Part shown: in pieces, positions 43,406 to 51,536 of the stretch
How positions within the stretch are numbered: the stretch's first letter is position 1
Layout: each line of letters starts with the position of its first letter
Assembly (NCBI GenBank): GCA_028285035.1
Contig: JANQQF010000192.1
Coordinates: 1 to 64,000 of the forward strand
Length of the DNA: 64,000 nt
Direction: 5' to 3'
DNA from: Phycisphaerae bacterium
GTDB taxonomy: Bacteria; Chloroflexota; Anaerolineae; 4572-78; J111
Translations under genes and position numbers: made by a program
The notes under the pieces: model-generated
The model's database searches: none
Told to the model about the DNA's origin: nothing
Seen by the model: the letters and a program-made list of their open reading frames with translations, nothing else

Positions 43406-46033
43406 TTATGGAATGGGTAGTTCTTGCAAGATCAGAGGGTCAGGCGAAGGGAGCAGGGTTTGTGTTTCTGTCTCAATCAAATTCAATCCCAATTTGTAAA
43501 GCCCTGAGGCCAAGGGGGGGACGGTAATCACGTGTTCATCAACCAACCACTCCCCCGCCAGCCAGGTTGAGGTCGGACGCTCACCTTGGTAAGGAGTGTC
43601 GAGGTGAGTGACCAGTGGTTGATTGTTGGCATCAAAAAGCTGAATAAGCACTTGATATTCTTTTGTCACCCGCTGTGGGGCGTGCCAGTGAAGCAAAACA
43701 CGGGCTAGAATGGAGTCCGATTGCGGGATGATTGACAAATCAAAACCTGCGAGCTGAATGCCCTCGCCAACTTCCACCTGAAGGGCTTGCGAGGGGGCGG
43801 TAGGTTCGTATCGGCGGGTGACTGTATCGCTGAGAAACTCGCAGACACTACCGGTCATCGCCTGCTGTTGTAACACGGTTTCACAAGCCGCCACGTCAGA
43901 CATCGTTACAAAACTGGGTTCAGGATCATTCGTCAGTTGAACAGCGGCAATCATCCCAGGATTTGGATTTCCGCTTGCGTCGAGGGGCGCTTGGTTTGGC
44001 TCTTCGGCAATCCCTACATTTAACCAAACCCAACCGGCATCGGTGCCATTAAGGTCAAGTGTAAATTCATCTTGAAACACACTGCCTGCTGGGAGCATCT
44101 CGGCTGGCAAAGGTCGTTCAATCGTTGTGTTACCCAGCAGCTCGATATCAGCATCAAAAGCCCGGACAATTGGCTCGATGGCATACCGTGGTTTATCGCC
44201 GGGCAACTTTTCCCAAATCAACACTCCAACCAACTGATTAGCATCAGCCTGGTGTATCTCATATCCAACCAAACGGACGTGTCCCGGAAAATCGAGATGA
44301 AGTGGGTGGGAAATTGGGGGCTGTTCATACCCTGTATCGCCCAAATAACGGCGCTGAGGCACAGGATTGGTGTCGGTCACCCACAAATCAGAGGCCAACT
44401 GTAAATCGGCCACAACCTCGGCGGGTTGATTGGTCTGGGCGTGATAGGCAGCCCGTTGCACCAAATCACTGGCGATTTCCCGGGTATCAAATCGTGCCAC
44501 TTCGTGATCTTGCTCATAAAACCCTTCGGCCGTCAAGGCATCCTTCACCTGTTGGCCTCGGCTGGCGGACCAACCTATAAACAAAATAAAGATGACGGCC
44601 AGACTAACGATGCCTATTTGTAAACCATTGCTCTGAGCCAGTTTTTCTGATGAAATTAGACCATACCCACCCCGCACAATCACAATCAATAGGAGGGCCA
44701 TCACCAGAAAAACGATGATGGGCACGACCTGCCAAGTTCCCCGATAGAAATTGGGCAGGATGATAAACATGTTTAAATACGCTGTCCCCTGACCGGTAAG
44801 CACCTCCCCAATTGAGAAAACAATTGAGTCGCTGGTCAAACGGACGCCGTTCAAAAATTGCAGATAAATCCCAACCATCCACAACACACCCAGCCCTACT
44901 AGAATAGCTCCGACTCGGCCGCTGCGTTGCAAGAAAATGGTGATACCCAACACAAAGAAGGGTGAGAGCGAGAGAAAATAGCGATTACCCAGCGAGGAGC
45001 CGCCCCACCAAGCCGTGTTGGTGCTAATGATGTAGGTAAATACCAGCCAAGTCAGACCAATAGCGACGGCTCGCCACGGCTGGGTTTGACCAAACCACCA
45101 CAGACCAGGAATAACCAAAAGCAAGATAGGAGCGTAGAAAAATAGGCCGTGAAAATTTGAGAAGAGCGTTTCAAAGAAATAAGGTTGGGTCCAAAAAAGT
45201 TGACCCAAATATGGGCTACTGGTGGGGCTACCGAATACAACGGTCCAGGTAATCATCTGTGGCGCAAAGCCCAGTACCGCCCCTAGTCCAGCAGCCACAC
45301 CATGTTTGATAAACAGCCAAATTTCTCCAGATTTGAACAGGGCTGCAATCAGGCTAATTCCAATGAGGATTGAGAAAGCAATGTTGTAACTCGCCACCAA
45401 AATCATCCAACCAAACACAAGCCCCATCGCAAAATAGTGGAGGACTGGCTTGACTTTCTCATCAATCAGCCATAAATAAAGCAGGAGGGATGCTAGAAAA
45501 ATTGATATAGGGTGGGAGCTAAAAGAAAAGGTGACCATATAAAACAAAACGGAGGTGCCAAATAAAATGGCGATGGTCGCCCATAACACCAAGCGGGCTG
45601 GATAATAACGGCGTAGCGCGGCGTAAGTTACAATTCCGCCTAAAATCGTATAAATCCAACTGGCAAAGTTGATCCAGAGTTGTTGGGTAATTGGATAGAA
45701 TTCCTGACCTGGGGTTGCCCCAGGCTCAAGAAATAGCGTTGAGGCGGCTAGAAAGGGGGACCAAAATAGGGCGGCTCCGACGTTAACCCGCTCAAAAACA
45801 TAGCCAGTGGTCGTTAGCTTGAAACTGCCGCCAACCGCTTGCACATTGTTATACAGATGGAGGTCTTGGTCAAAGACGAGCGAGTGGGTCCAACGTAAGT
45901 ATTCGATACCATCGGCCCCTTGCTTGCCATTGTGAATGACCAGCCCCATAAACCCAATCAGGATAATCAGGATCACATATAAGGCTCGATTGGTCTTGAA
46001 CTCGTGAATAATTTGTTTGTTTAATGATGTCAT
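43406..46033 (-). CDS. GT-C-like membrane glycosyltransferase (diverged relative of the GT39 set)
   Basis: An 875-residue protein from the ATG at 46033, which overlaps the GT2 stop as ATGA; a longer upstream start is rejected. It starts with a hydrophobic segment and a GADGIEYLRWTHSLVF loop in place of the usual DE motif, then a long membrane domain to about residue 500. The C-terminus has the same beta module (EYQVLIQLFDANNQPLVTHL, LASGLYKLGLNLIETETQTL). The divergence suggests a different donor or acceptor. It is directly coupled with the polyprenyl-phosphate GT2 enzyme upstream. Confidence 0.78.
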   Translation of the reverse strand: MTSLNKQIIHEFKTNRALYVILIILIGFMGLVIHNGKQGADGIEYLRWTHSLVFDQDLHLYNNVQAVGGSFKLTTTGYVFERVNVGAALFWSPFLAASTLFLEPGATPGQEFYPITQQLWINFASWIYTILGGIVTYAALRRYYPARLVLWATIAILFGTSVLFYMVTFSFSSHPISIFLASLLLYLWLIDEKVKPVLHYFAMGLVFGWMILVASYNIAFSILIGISLIAALFKSGEIWLFIKHGVAAGLGAVLGFAPQMITWTVVFGSPTSSPYLGQLFWTQPYFFETLFSNFHGLFFYAPILLLVIPGLWWFGQTQPWRAVAIGLTWLVFTYIISTNTAWWGGSSLGNRYFLSLSPFFVLGITIFLQRSGRVGAILVGLGVLWMVGIYLQFLNGVRLTSDSIVFSIGEVLTGQGTAYLNMFIILPNFYRGTWQVVPIIVFLVMALLLIVIVRGGYGLISSEKLAQSNGLQIGIVSLAVIFILFIGWSASRGQQVKDALTAEGFYEQDHEVARFDTREIASDLVQRAAYHAQTNQPAEVVADLQLASDLWVTDTNPVPQRRYLGDTGYEQPPISHPLHLDFPGHVRLVGYEIHQADANQLVGVLIWEKLPGDKPRYAIEPIVRAFDADIELLGNTTIERPLPAEMLPAGSVFQDEFTLDLNGTDAGWVWLNVGIAEEPNQAPLDASGNPNPGMIAAVQLTNDPEPSFVTMSDVAACETVLQQQAMTGSVCEFLSDTVTRRYEPTAPSQALQVEVGEGIQLAGFDLSIIPQSDSILARVLLHWHAPQRVTKEYQVLIQLFDANNQPLVTHLDTPYQGERPTSTWLAGEWLVDEHVITVPPLASGLYKLGLNLIETETQTLLPSPDPLILQELPIP

Positions 46034-46719
46034 CTTACAAAAAAGCGGTATTTGAGCATGGTCCAAATGGCAATTGGGCCATCATACCACCGAATTTTCT
46101 TTCCTTCCTCAAAGGATCGAGGGTTGTATGAAATCGGCACCTCGTGAATGTTGATGCCACGCTGCAATAATTTTGTCGTGATCTCAGGGCAAAACTCAAA
46201 GCCATCCATTTCGAGATTTAGGGTGCGCATCACATCCGTCTTGATCACCTTATAGCCCGTTGCTTCATCCGTTAACTGGCTCCCGTTGAGCCAATTGATG
46301 ACCCAACTCAAGGCTCGCCCGCCCCAGTAGAAGGAAAAAGATGAGCGGGGATTGTGCTGCAAATTTCGCGAGCCATACACTGCTTGTGTTTCTGTATCAT
46401 CAAAGGGAGCCAACAGCGTCGCGTAATCCGCTGGATCGTATTCAAGATCGGCATCTTGGATCAGTACCAAATCACCAGTAACTGCTTCAATGCCAGTTCG
46501 CACCCCAGCGCCTTTGCCCCGATTTTGGGGATGACGCAGGATCGTGAGCGGCGGTTCACCTGCTTTCACCAAGCGGGCCAAAATTTCCATCGTATGATCG
46601 GTAGAGCCGTCATCGACGACAATAATCTCATCGGCAAGACCTGTTGCTCGCACCCGCATAATCACTTCTTCAATCGTATTTTCTTCGTTGTAAGCTGGAA
46701 TGATGATGGATAGTTTCAT
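46030..46719 (-). CDS. GT2 family glycosyltransferase (DPM1-like)
   Basis: A 229-residue soluble GT2 enzyme: IIIPAYNEENTIEEV, VDDGSTDHT, then QDADLEYDP as metal-binding motif, and the DPM1-like ENxTEATGYKV pattern (DEATGYKVIKTDVM). It lacks the C-terminal membrane hairpins of the GT2 at 32380. It probably forms a polyprenyl-phosphate sugar used by the coupled membrane enzyme. Confidence 0.92.
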   Translation of the reverse strand: MKLSIIIPAYNEENTIEEVIMRVRATGLADEIIVVDDGSTDHTMEILARLVKAGEPPLTILRHPQNRGKGAGVRTGIEAVTGDLVLIQDADLEYDPADYATLLAPFDDTETQAVYGSRNLQHNPRSSFSFYWGGRALSWVINWLNGSQLTDEATGYKVIKTDVMRTLNLEMDGFEFCPEITTKLLQRGINIHEVPISYNPRSFEEGKKIRWYDGPIAIWTMLKYRFFVR

Positions 46720-46875
46720 GGTGTTGGACTCGTTGGACTAATCGAAATTCAGGAGGTGGACAAAAAAATTTTAGTGAACATTGTATGATTGAAATACAGG
46801 TTAGGTTAGCTAAAGATAAATACTCAGGCTATGGGATGGACCGTAGTAGCAACCCCCAGCTTTGGCCGCCTACCA

Positions 46876-47189
46876 TTAGAAAAATATCGCACACCCCATT
46901 CCAACCATAAGACCAATAATTGTTTTATGCTGTTCTGAGGTATCAAATAAATAGGTAGCCTGAGCAAACATGATAAATCCTTGCAAAACCGCCAAAATCC
47001 CTAGTGTGCCAGACAGAAGCGTCACTGCGGCAGGTATTATGCCAGGCCCCTGCTCGGCTAACCAGTTTGTCGTAACATACTTCCAGGGAATAACAAAATA
47101 ATGCCGATACCTATTCCCAAAACACGAAATGGGGCAATTTTCAAAAGTCTTTTTTGTGTATCTGAGAACTCCTCATCTGTCAAGGTCAT
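46876..47189 (-). pseudogene. Small membrane protein gene with a frameshift
   Basis: In the 499-base gap, the ATG at 47189 reads MTLTDEEFSDTQKRLLKIAP and a hydrophobic stretch RVLGIGIGIILLF, then meets a stop in that frame. The next frame continues as IPWKYVTTNWLAEQGPGI with two more hydrophobic segments (LLSGTLGILAVLQGFIMFAQ, IIGLMVGMGCAIFF) to a TAA at 46876. The total, 314 bases, is not a multiple of three. It is either a recently broken gene or a sequencing error near 47075-47090. No family recognised. The rest of the gap, 46720-46875, shows nothing. Confidence 0.5.
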
Positions 47190-47218
47190 ACTTTATACCC
47201 CATTCCCTTGCTGCGCTG

Positions 47219-50158
47219 TCACTGTGCTCTAACAACGATACGATTTTGCACATCATCGATTCGAATAAAAGTGGTTTGGGTTCCATCAGCAAGCTGAATT
47301 GGCACAAATTCGGTTGAATCATCGGCAGGAACCAAGGCAATGTCCAAAACAAATTGGCCGTTGATCGGGCCAAGATCAAATTGATAGGCCGTGTTGGTGA
47401 CCTCATTACCAACCCAAACCGTCTGTGGCTCAGCAGTGGGACCGAGCGGGACTTGCCACTGTTGTACAATTTGCTCTGTTGAGGCTTCGCGCATAATGAA
47501 CTGAACATCAAAAGCGGCTTGAAAATCTTGTTGACTTTGCCAGTATAAGATTGGGGCAAATTTTCCGCCCCCCGAGCCGTCAGCGTCAAAATAGAGATCG
47601 TAACCAAGCAGGGTTAATCGCTCATCAAATTGAGCTTGTACCTCGGCCTGCATCAAGGGCATTTCAAAATTGAGCGGCTGCGGACGGACTTCGATGTCTG
47701 GAATAATCACCTTCAAATCCGGATCAAGTTGCTGGGTGGGATCTAACAACTTGACTGTTAAGTCGTACGTTCCTGAAGGCACTTCGGGGGCCACCTGCAA
47801 GGCCCAGACATCCTGGACAATTTCGCCAGCTTGCCACTGCCCCATTGGATATTTGTTGTATCCCGGCTGACTTTGCCAACGGGCTACTGCCTCCCCTGTA
47901 TCATCAACCAACAATAATTCTACCACATAATCCAAAGATTGTGTTTGAGCCTGCCAATAAAATGTGAGCCAGGTCAAGGTTTCGAAATTGATAACCTGGT
48001 CGGGCGGCGTATAGCCCAACAGGGTAACTTCAGGGGCCAGAGCTTGGTTGACAGGCTGGGCGATGGCAAATTGGTTGGGATCATCAAAGATGTCGCCTCC
48101 AGGCATCACCGTCACTTTACTCGTGCCGCCACGCAGCGGAAACTCACTCAACTGTGTGCCGCCTTCAATAGCTACTTTTAAAAAGTATCGATTGGGTGGA
48201 ATGCCGGGAGGAATGACTAGCCTCGCCGTGCCGGACATCACCGCCCGGGTTTCAGGGCTAAGGTCCGCATATTGAGCATCAGGCACAATCGGGGCACGAG
48301 CCCATTCAAATTGGCTTTCATCCACCAGCCGCACTATCAAGCTATCCGGTCCCGCCCCATAGTTTGTCCACCACACCGTGGCCGTCAAGATTTCGCCGGA
48401 AACGACATTCTCCGGGGGATTGAGGGTGTAGCCGTGGAGACGAGCTAGGCCATCCAAATCATTTTGGGGGCCAGCAAAGCGATCAATTTGCGGCACTTCA
48501 TAGACCCACATGTAAGTTGCTCCCAAAAGATCGGCTTGATAAAGTGGCTCCTGAGCGAGAAAGAATTCAGCTACCTCAGCCGGATAACGACCCCGTTGTA
48601 GATGAGAGATGTAAAGTGAGGCATAATCGGCTTGGGGCCAGTCTCCATTGGAGTAGGTGGCAAAACGCAGCGTCTCTCCCTCAAATATGCGGTCACACCA
48701 CGGCTGTGAGGCACCGCAAATTAAGGACTTATTTTCTGCGTCAGGCTGGTCATTGAGAAAGTTGACAGCGAGATCAACCCCTTCACCAGCGCCCATTGGC
48801 AAGGTCTCCATTGCGGCGGCCCCGCCCCCGACTAAGGGATTCCAGTAAGTGAAGTAGTAGGGATGGGCTGGGACGGTTGTCCACAACTGAAACATGAGGA
48901 CCAAGCTAGTCATTCCCAGAAACATCGCGGTTGCTCGACGGGGCAACCCATTTTCTTGCCGCCGCAAGGTTAGCCAATCAATCAAAAAGATAAACCCGGC
49001 AGCACTGATCACATTGAGAATGGGAAAGATGAGAAGGAGGAAACGATCTACCTTGCTTAGCACGAAGGTCAGTTCAATCAATAAAAGCACCACAAACACA
49101 ATGAGCATTGCGGTGATGGCCATTTGTGTGCTGTCTTTTTGCCTCGCAGGTGTGATAAGGTCACGGAGTTGCTGCCATAATCTGGTTGGTTTGAAAAAAG
49201 CCCAGACAACAAAAATTAGAGCACTCAAACTGCCCAGCCAAGTGAGGGGTGTTGTGCGAAAGGCCAAGGCCACCGGATAGAAAAAAAGGCCAGGATCATT
49301 GGGGATGGCTTGGCCCCAGAAAAAGACTTCACCGTGCCAGACGCTTTGATCCGAGGCTTGAAGTAAGCCTGCAGCAAAAATGTAGTTGATTGCTTCAATC
49401 GGCTTGACCCACATCGCCGGCCAAATCACAAAAAAGGCTGCGATGGCCGCGCCAGCCCAAAGCAAGCCGTGACCAATCACACGTCTAAATTTGCTCCACC
49501 AATCTGCTTGAGGCAACAAGAGTTCGAGCAACAGCAGTAGCCAAATGAAGGGGACAATCAAGCCAGCGGACGTTTTGCTGGAAACACCGAGACCGGCGAG
49601 AACACCTGATAGTAAAAGCCAACGACGTTGATCCCGTTTCCAAAATAGCAGATAGACCAAAATGCTCAAACAGGCGAACAGGTCGGAGATCATTTCTAAA
49701 CGAACGGCCCGGGCTTCGGTCAGGCTAAAGGGATCGAGGGCGAGAAAAATGGCAGCAAAGAGGGCTGTTTTCCACTCAAAAAGCTGTTTCACCAGCCAGA
49801 CAGCAAACACAATCTGCAGTGTGACAAAAACGCCCACCACCCAGCGTCTCTCCGCCAAGTTAGCCAAATCTGTGCCAAACTCGACACCGCCCCCAAAAAA
49901 GCTTTTGAGGGTGAGAAAAATGGCTTGCCCCCAAAACATAGGGATGCCAGGATAGTCGCTTGCGGTCAGGGTTCCTGCTAAATCACCTCGCCAGATGGCT
50001 TGGGTAAATTCATTGGTCCAAGGCACGATGGCCAGCTCATCACGGATATAAAAGACATCTAAGTTAAGGGTGCGGGGAAGCAGGGCTAACGTTAAGACGA
50101 AAAGCCAAAATAAAATGAGAAGATATGTTTTCCGCGAGGCGGGTCGGGCATTGTCCAT
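47219..50158 (-). CDS. GT39-like membrane glycosyltransferase with long modular tail
   Basis: From the ATG at 50158 it has 979 residues (an upstream in-frame ATG at 50221 would add 21 that look non-native). First-loop motif: LDVFYIRDELAIVPW. Locus signature: PYYFTYWNPLVGGGAAAMET and MGAGEGVDLAVNFLNDQPDA. It has the CGASQPWCDR loop, a possible disulfide not seen in neighbours. At least three beta modules follow (ILTATVWWTNYG; TWLTFYWQAQTQSLDY; FAPILYWQSQQDFQA). The final module lacks the GVYDPxTGERLP ending of other members. Confidence 0.82.
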   Translation of the reverse strand: MDNARPASRKTYLLILFWLFVLTLALLPRTLNLDVFYIRDELAIVPWTNEFTQAIWRGDLAGTLTASDYPGIPMFWGQAIFLTLKSFFGGGVEFGTDLANLAERRWVVGVFVTLQIVFAVWLVKQLFEWKTALFAAIFLALDPFSLTEARAVRLEMISDLFACLSILVYLLFWKRDQRRWLLLSGVLAGLGVSSKTSAGLIVPFIWLLLLLELLLPQADWWSKFRRVIGHGLLWAGAAIAAFFVIWPAMWVKPIEAINYIFAAGLLQASDQSVWHGEVFFWGQAIPNDPGLFFYPVALAFRTTPLTWLGSLSALIFVVWAFFKPTRLWQQLRDLITPARQKDSTQMAITAMLIVFVVLLLIELTFVLSKVDRFLLLIFPILNVISAAGFIFLIDWLTLRRQENGLPRRATAMFLGMTSLVLMFQLWTTVPAHPYYFTYWNPLVGGGAAAMETLPMGAGEGVDLAVNFLNDQPDAENKSLICGASQPWCDRIFEGETLRFATYSNGDWPQADYASLYISHLQRGRYPAEVAEFFLAQEPLYQADLLGATYMWVYEVPQIDRFAGPQNDLDGLARLHGYTLNPPENVVSGEILTATVWWTNYGAGPDSLIVRLVDESQFEWARAPIVPDAQYADLSPETRAVMSGTARLVIPPGIPPNRYFLKVAIEGGTQLSEFPLRGGTSKVTVMPGGDIFDDPNQFAIAQPVNQALAPEVTLLGYTPPDQVINFETLTWLTFYWQAQTQSLDYVVELLLVDDTGEAVARWQSQPGYNKYPMGQWQAGEIVQDVWALQVAPEVPSGTYDLTVKLLDPTQQLDPDLKVIIPDIEVRPQPLNFEMPLMQAEVQAQFDERLTLLGYDLYFDADGSGGGKFAPILYWQSQQDFQAAFDVQFIMREASTEQIVQQWQVPLGPTAEPQTVWVGNEVTNTAYQFDLGPINGQFVLDIALVPADDSTEFVPIQLADGTQTTFIRIDDVQNRIVVRAQ

Positions 50159-50306
50159 AAAAATAGGACGTAGAACGTGGGACACAAAATTGGGTAGGTC
50201 CGATCGCCCTACGGGTATCATTCGTTAAAAAGATTAGAATTTGATCCTACCATAAAGTTAAAATGGAGCAAATTGATTTAGGTCAGACAACAACTTTTTG
50301 TTAAAT

Positions 50307-50335
50307 TTGATATATCACCTTGATCACATTATAAA
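50307..50335 (+). promoter_or_regulatory. Promoter for the carnitine-dehydrogenase-like gene
   Basis: TTGATA (50307-50312), a 17-base spacer, then TATAAA (50330-50335), in the divergent gap between the minus-strand GT gene and the plus-strand dehydrogenase. A leader of about 100 bases follows, including short complementary AGTCC (50372-50376) and GGACT (50407-50411). Confidence 0.55.
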
Positions 50336-50443
50336 GCTGAATAATTTTGTACTGAACTTATAAATTTAGGAGTCCAAAAGCGCAGGCCCAAAGCCCCTTT
50401 GACTCGGACTTCTAAATGTACACCTTTTTCAAAGGAGAGACTT

Positions 50444-51424
50444 ATGCGAGATGTAAAAACGCTTGGATTATTAGGCACTGGTGTTATTGGTGGGGGCTGG
50501 GCCGCCCGCGCCCTTCATTGTGGGATCAACGTCATTGCCGCAGATATCGACCCCAAACAGGAGGCCTGGATTCGCGGGGCCGTTGAGACCGCCGCGCCGT
50601 CGCTCGACGCGCTCACTGAGGGAATGCCGCTGCCCCCAAAAGGAACGCTGACCTTTATGATCGATCCGGCCGAGATGGCCCAACAAGCCGATTTTATTCA
50701 GGAGAATGTGCCGGAGGTTTTGGAAATCAAGCGTAAGGCGCTGGCCCCAATTGCCGAAATCACCGAGCCGGATGTGATTATCTCCTCCAGCACGTCAGGC
50801 TTTATGCCCACGGAATTACAAGAAGGGATGACCCACCCCGAACGTTTTTTGGTGGGACACCCCTTTAACCCCGTTTACCTGTGCCCCTTGGTCGAAATTG
50901 TCGGCGGCGAGCAAACCTCAGACAAGGCCAAGGCTGCGGCCAAAACGTTTTACGAATCGATTGGAATGCACGCGCTGATGGTGCGCCGTGAGGTGCCGGG
51001 ACATATCTCCGACCGCTTGCAGGAGGCGATGTGGCGAGAAATTCTGCACTCCCTCAACGATGACATCGCCACCACCCGCGAGTTGGATGAGAGCATCGTC
51101 TACGGTCCTGGTCTGCGTTGGGCCATCATGGGGATGAACCAACTGTACATGCTCGCTGGCGGTGACGGTGGGGCACGTCATTTTATGAAGCAGTTCGGCC
51201 CTGCCCTCGAATGGCCCTGGTCTTACCTGAAGGCCCCGAAATTAACCGATGACATCATCGACCGCTTTGCCGATGGCACAGCAGAACAGGCCGAAGGCCG
51301 CTCTATCCGCGAGATGGAAGCGATCCGCGATGAGTGTATGGTCGCCGTGCAACGCGTGCTGGCGAAATATGATATGGGGTCGGGGAAGGCCCTCAATGCG
51401 TTTGAGAAGCGGTTGCGGGGATGA
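50444..51424 (+). CDS. L-carnitine-dehydrogenase-like 3-hydroxyacyl-CoA-dehydrogenase-family protein
   Basis: A 326-residue NAD-dependent dehydrogenase. The ATG at 50444 has an AAAGGAGAG ribosome site; a longer frame from 50399 lies in the leader. The Rossmann motif is LGLLGTGVIGGGWAARAL, the catalytic region has SSSTSGFMPTELQ and the histidine GHPFNPVYLCPLVEIV, all typical of carnitine 3-dehydrogenase and related short hydroxyacyl dehydrogenases. It converts a 3-hydroxy acid to the 3-keto acid. It is isolated, being the only plus-strand gene in the glycosyltransferase block. A BKACE enzyme, whose family includes dehydrocarnitine cleavage enzymes, lies at 9579-10448, 40 kb away. Confidence 0.88.
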   Translation: MRDVKTLGLLGTGVIGGGWAARALHCGINVIAADIDPKQEAWIRGAVETAAPSLDALTEGMPLPPKGTLTFMIDPAEMAQQADFIQENVPEVLEIKRKALAPIAEITEPDVIISSSTSGFMPTELQEGMTHPERFLVGHPFNPVYLCPLVEIVGGEQTSDKAKAAAKTFYESIGMHALMVRREVPGHISDRLQEAMWREILHSLNDDIATTRELDESIVYGPGLRWAIMGMNQLYMLAGGDGGARHFMKQFGPALEWPWSYLKAPKLTDDIIDRFADGTAEQAEGRSIREMEAIRDECMVAVQRVLAKYDMGSGKALNAFEKRLRG

Positions 51425-51436
51425 GTTAGGGGGATC

Positions 51437-51533
51437 AAAGCCTAATACAAAGGTCACAAAATGGGATCAAAAGCTCACAAAGATTGTTTGGGTTTTTTAT
51501 TCTTTTATCTTTCCCAAAAACCAGTCAGGCTTT
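51437..51533. terminator. Nested inverted repeats between convergent genes
   Basis: AAAGCCT (51437-51443) pairs with AGGCTTT (51527-51533), and TTTGGG (51487-51492) pairs with CCCAAA (51513-51518) around a T-rich loop. The position between two convergent stop codons fits a bidirectional terminator. Confidence 0.5.
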
Positions 51534-51536
51534 AAT

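Noticed and set aside
47129..47607. Short frames around the end of the GT gene (62 and 144 codons)
   Set aside because: They overlap the 3' end of the large glycosyltransferase gene and lack protein-like composition.
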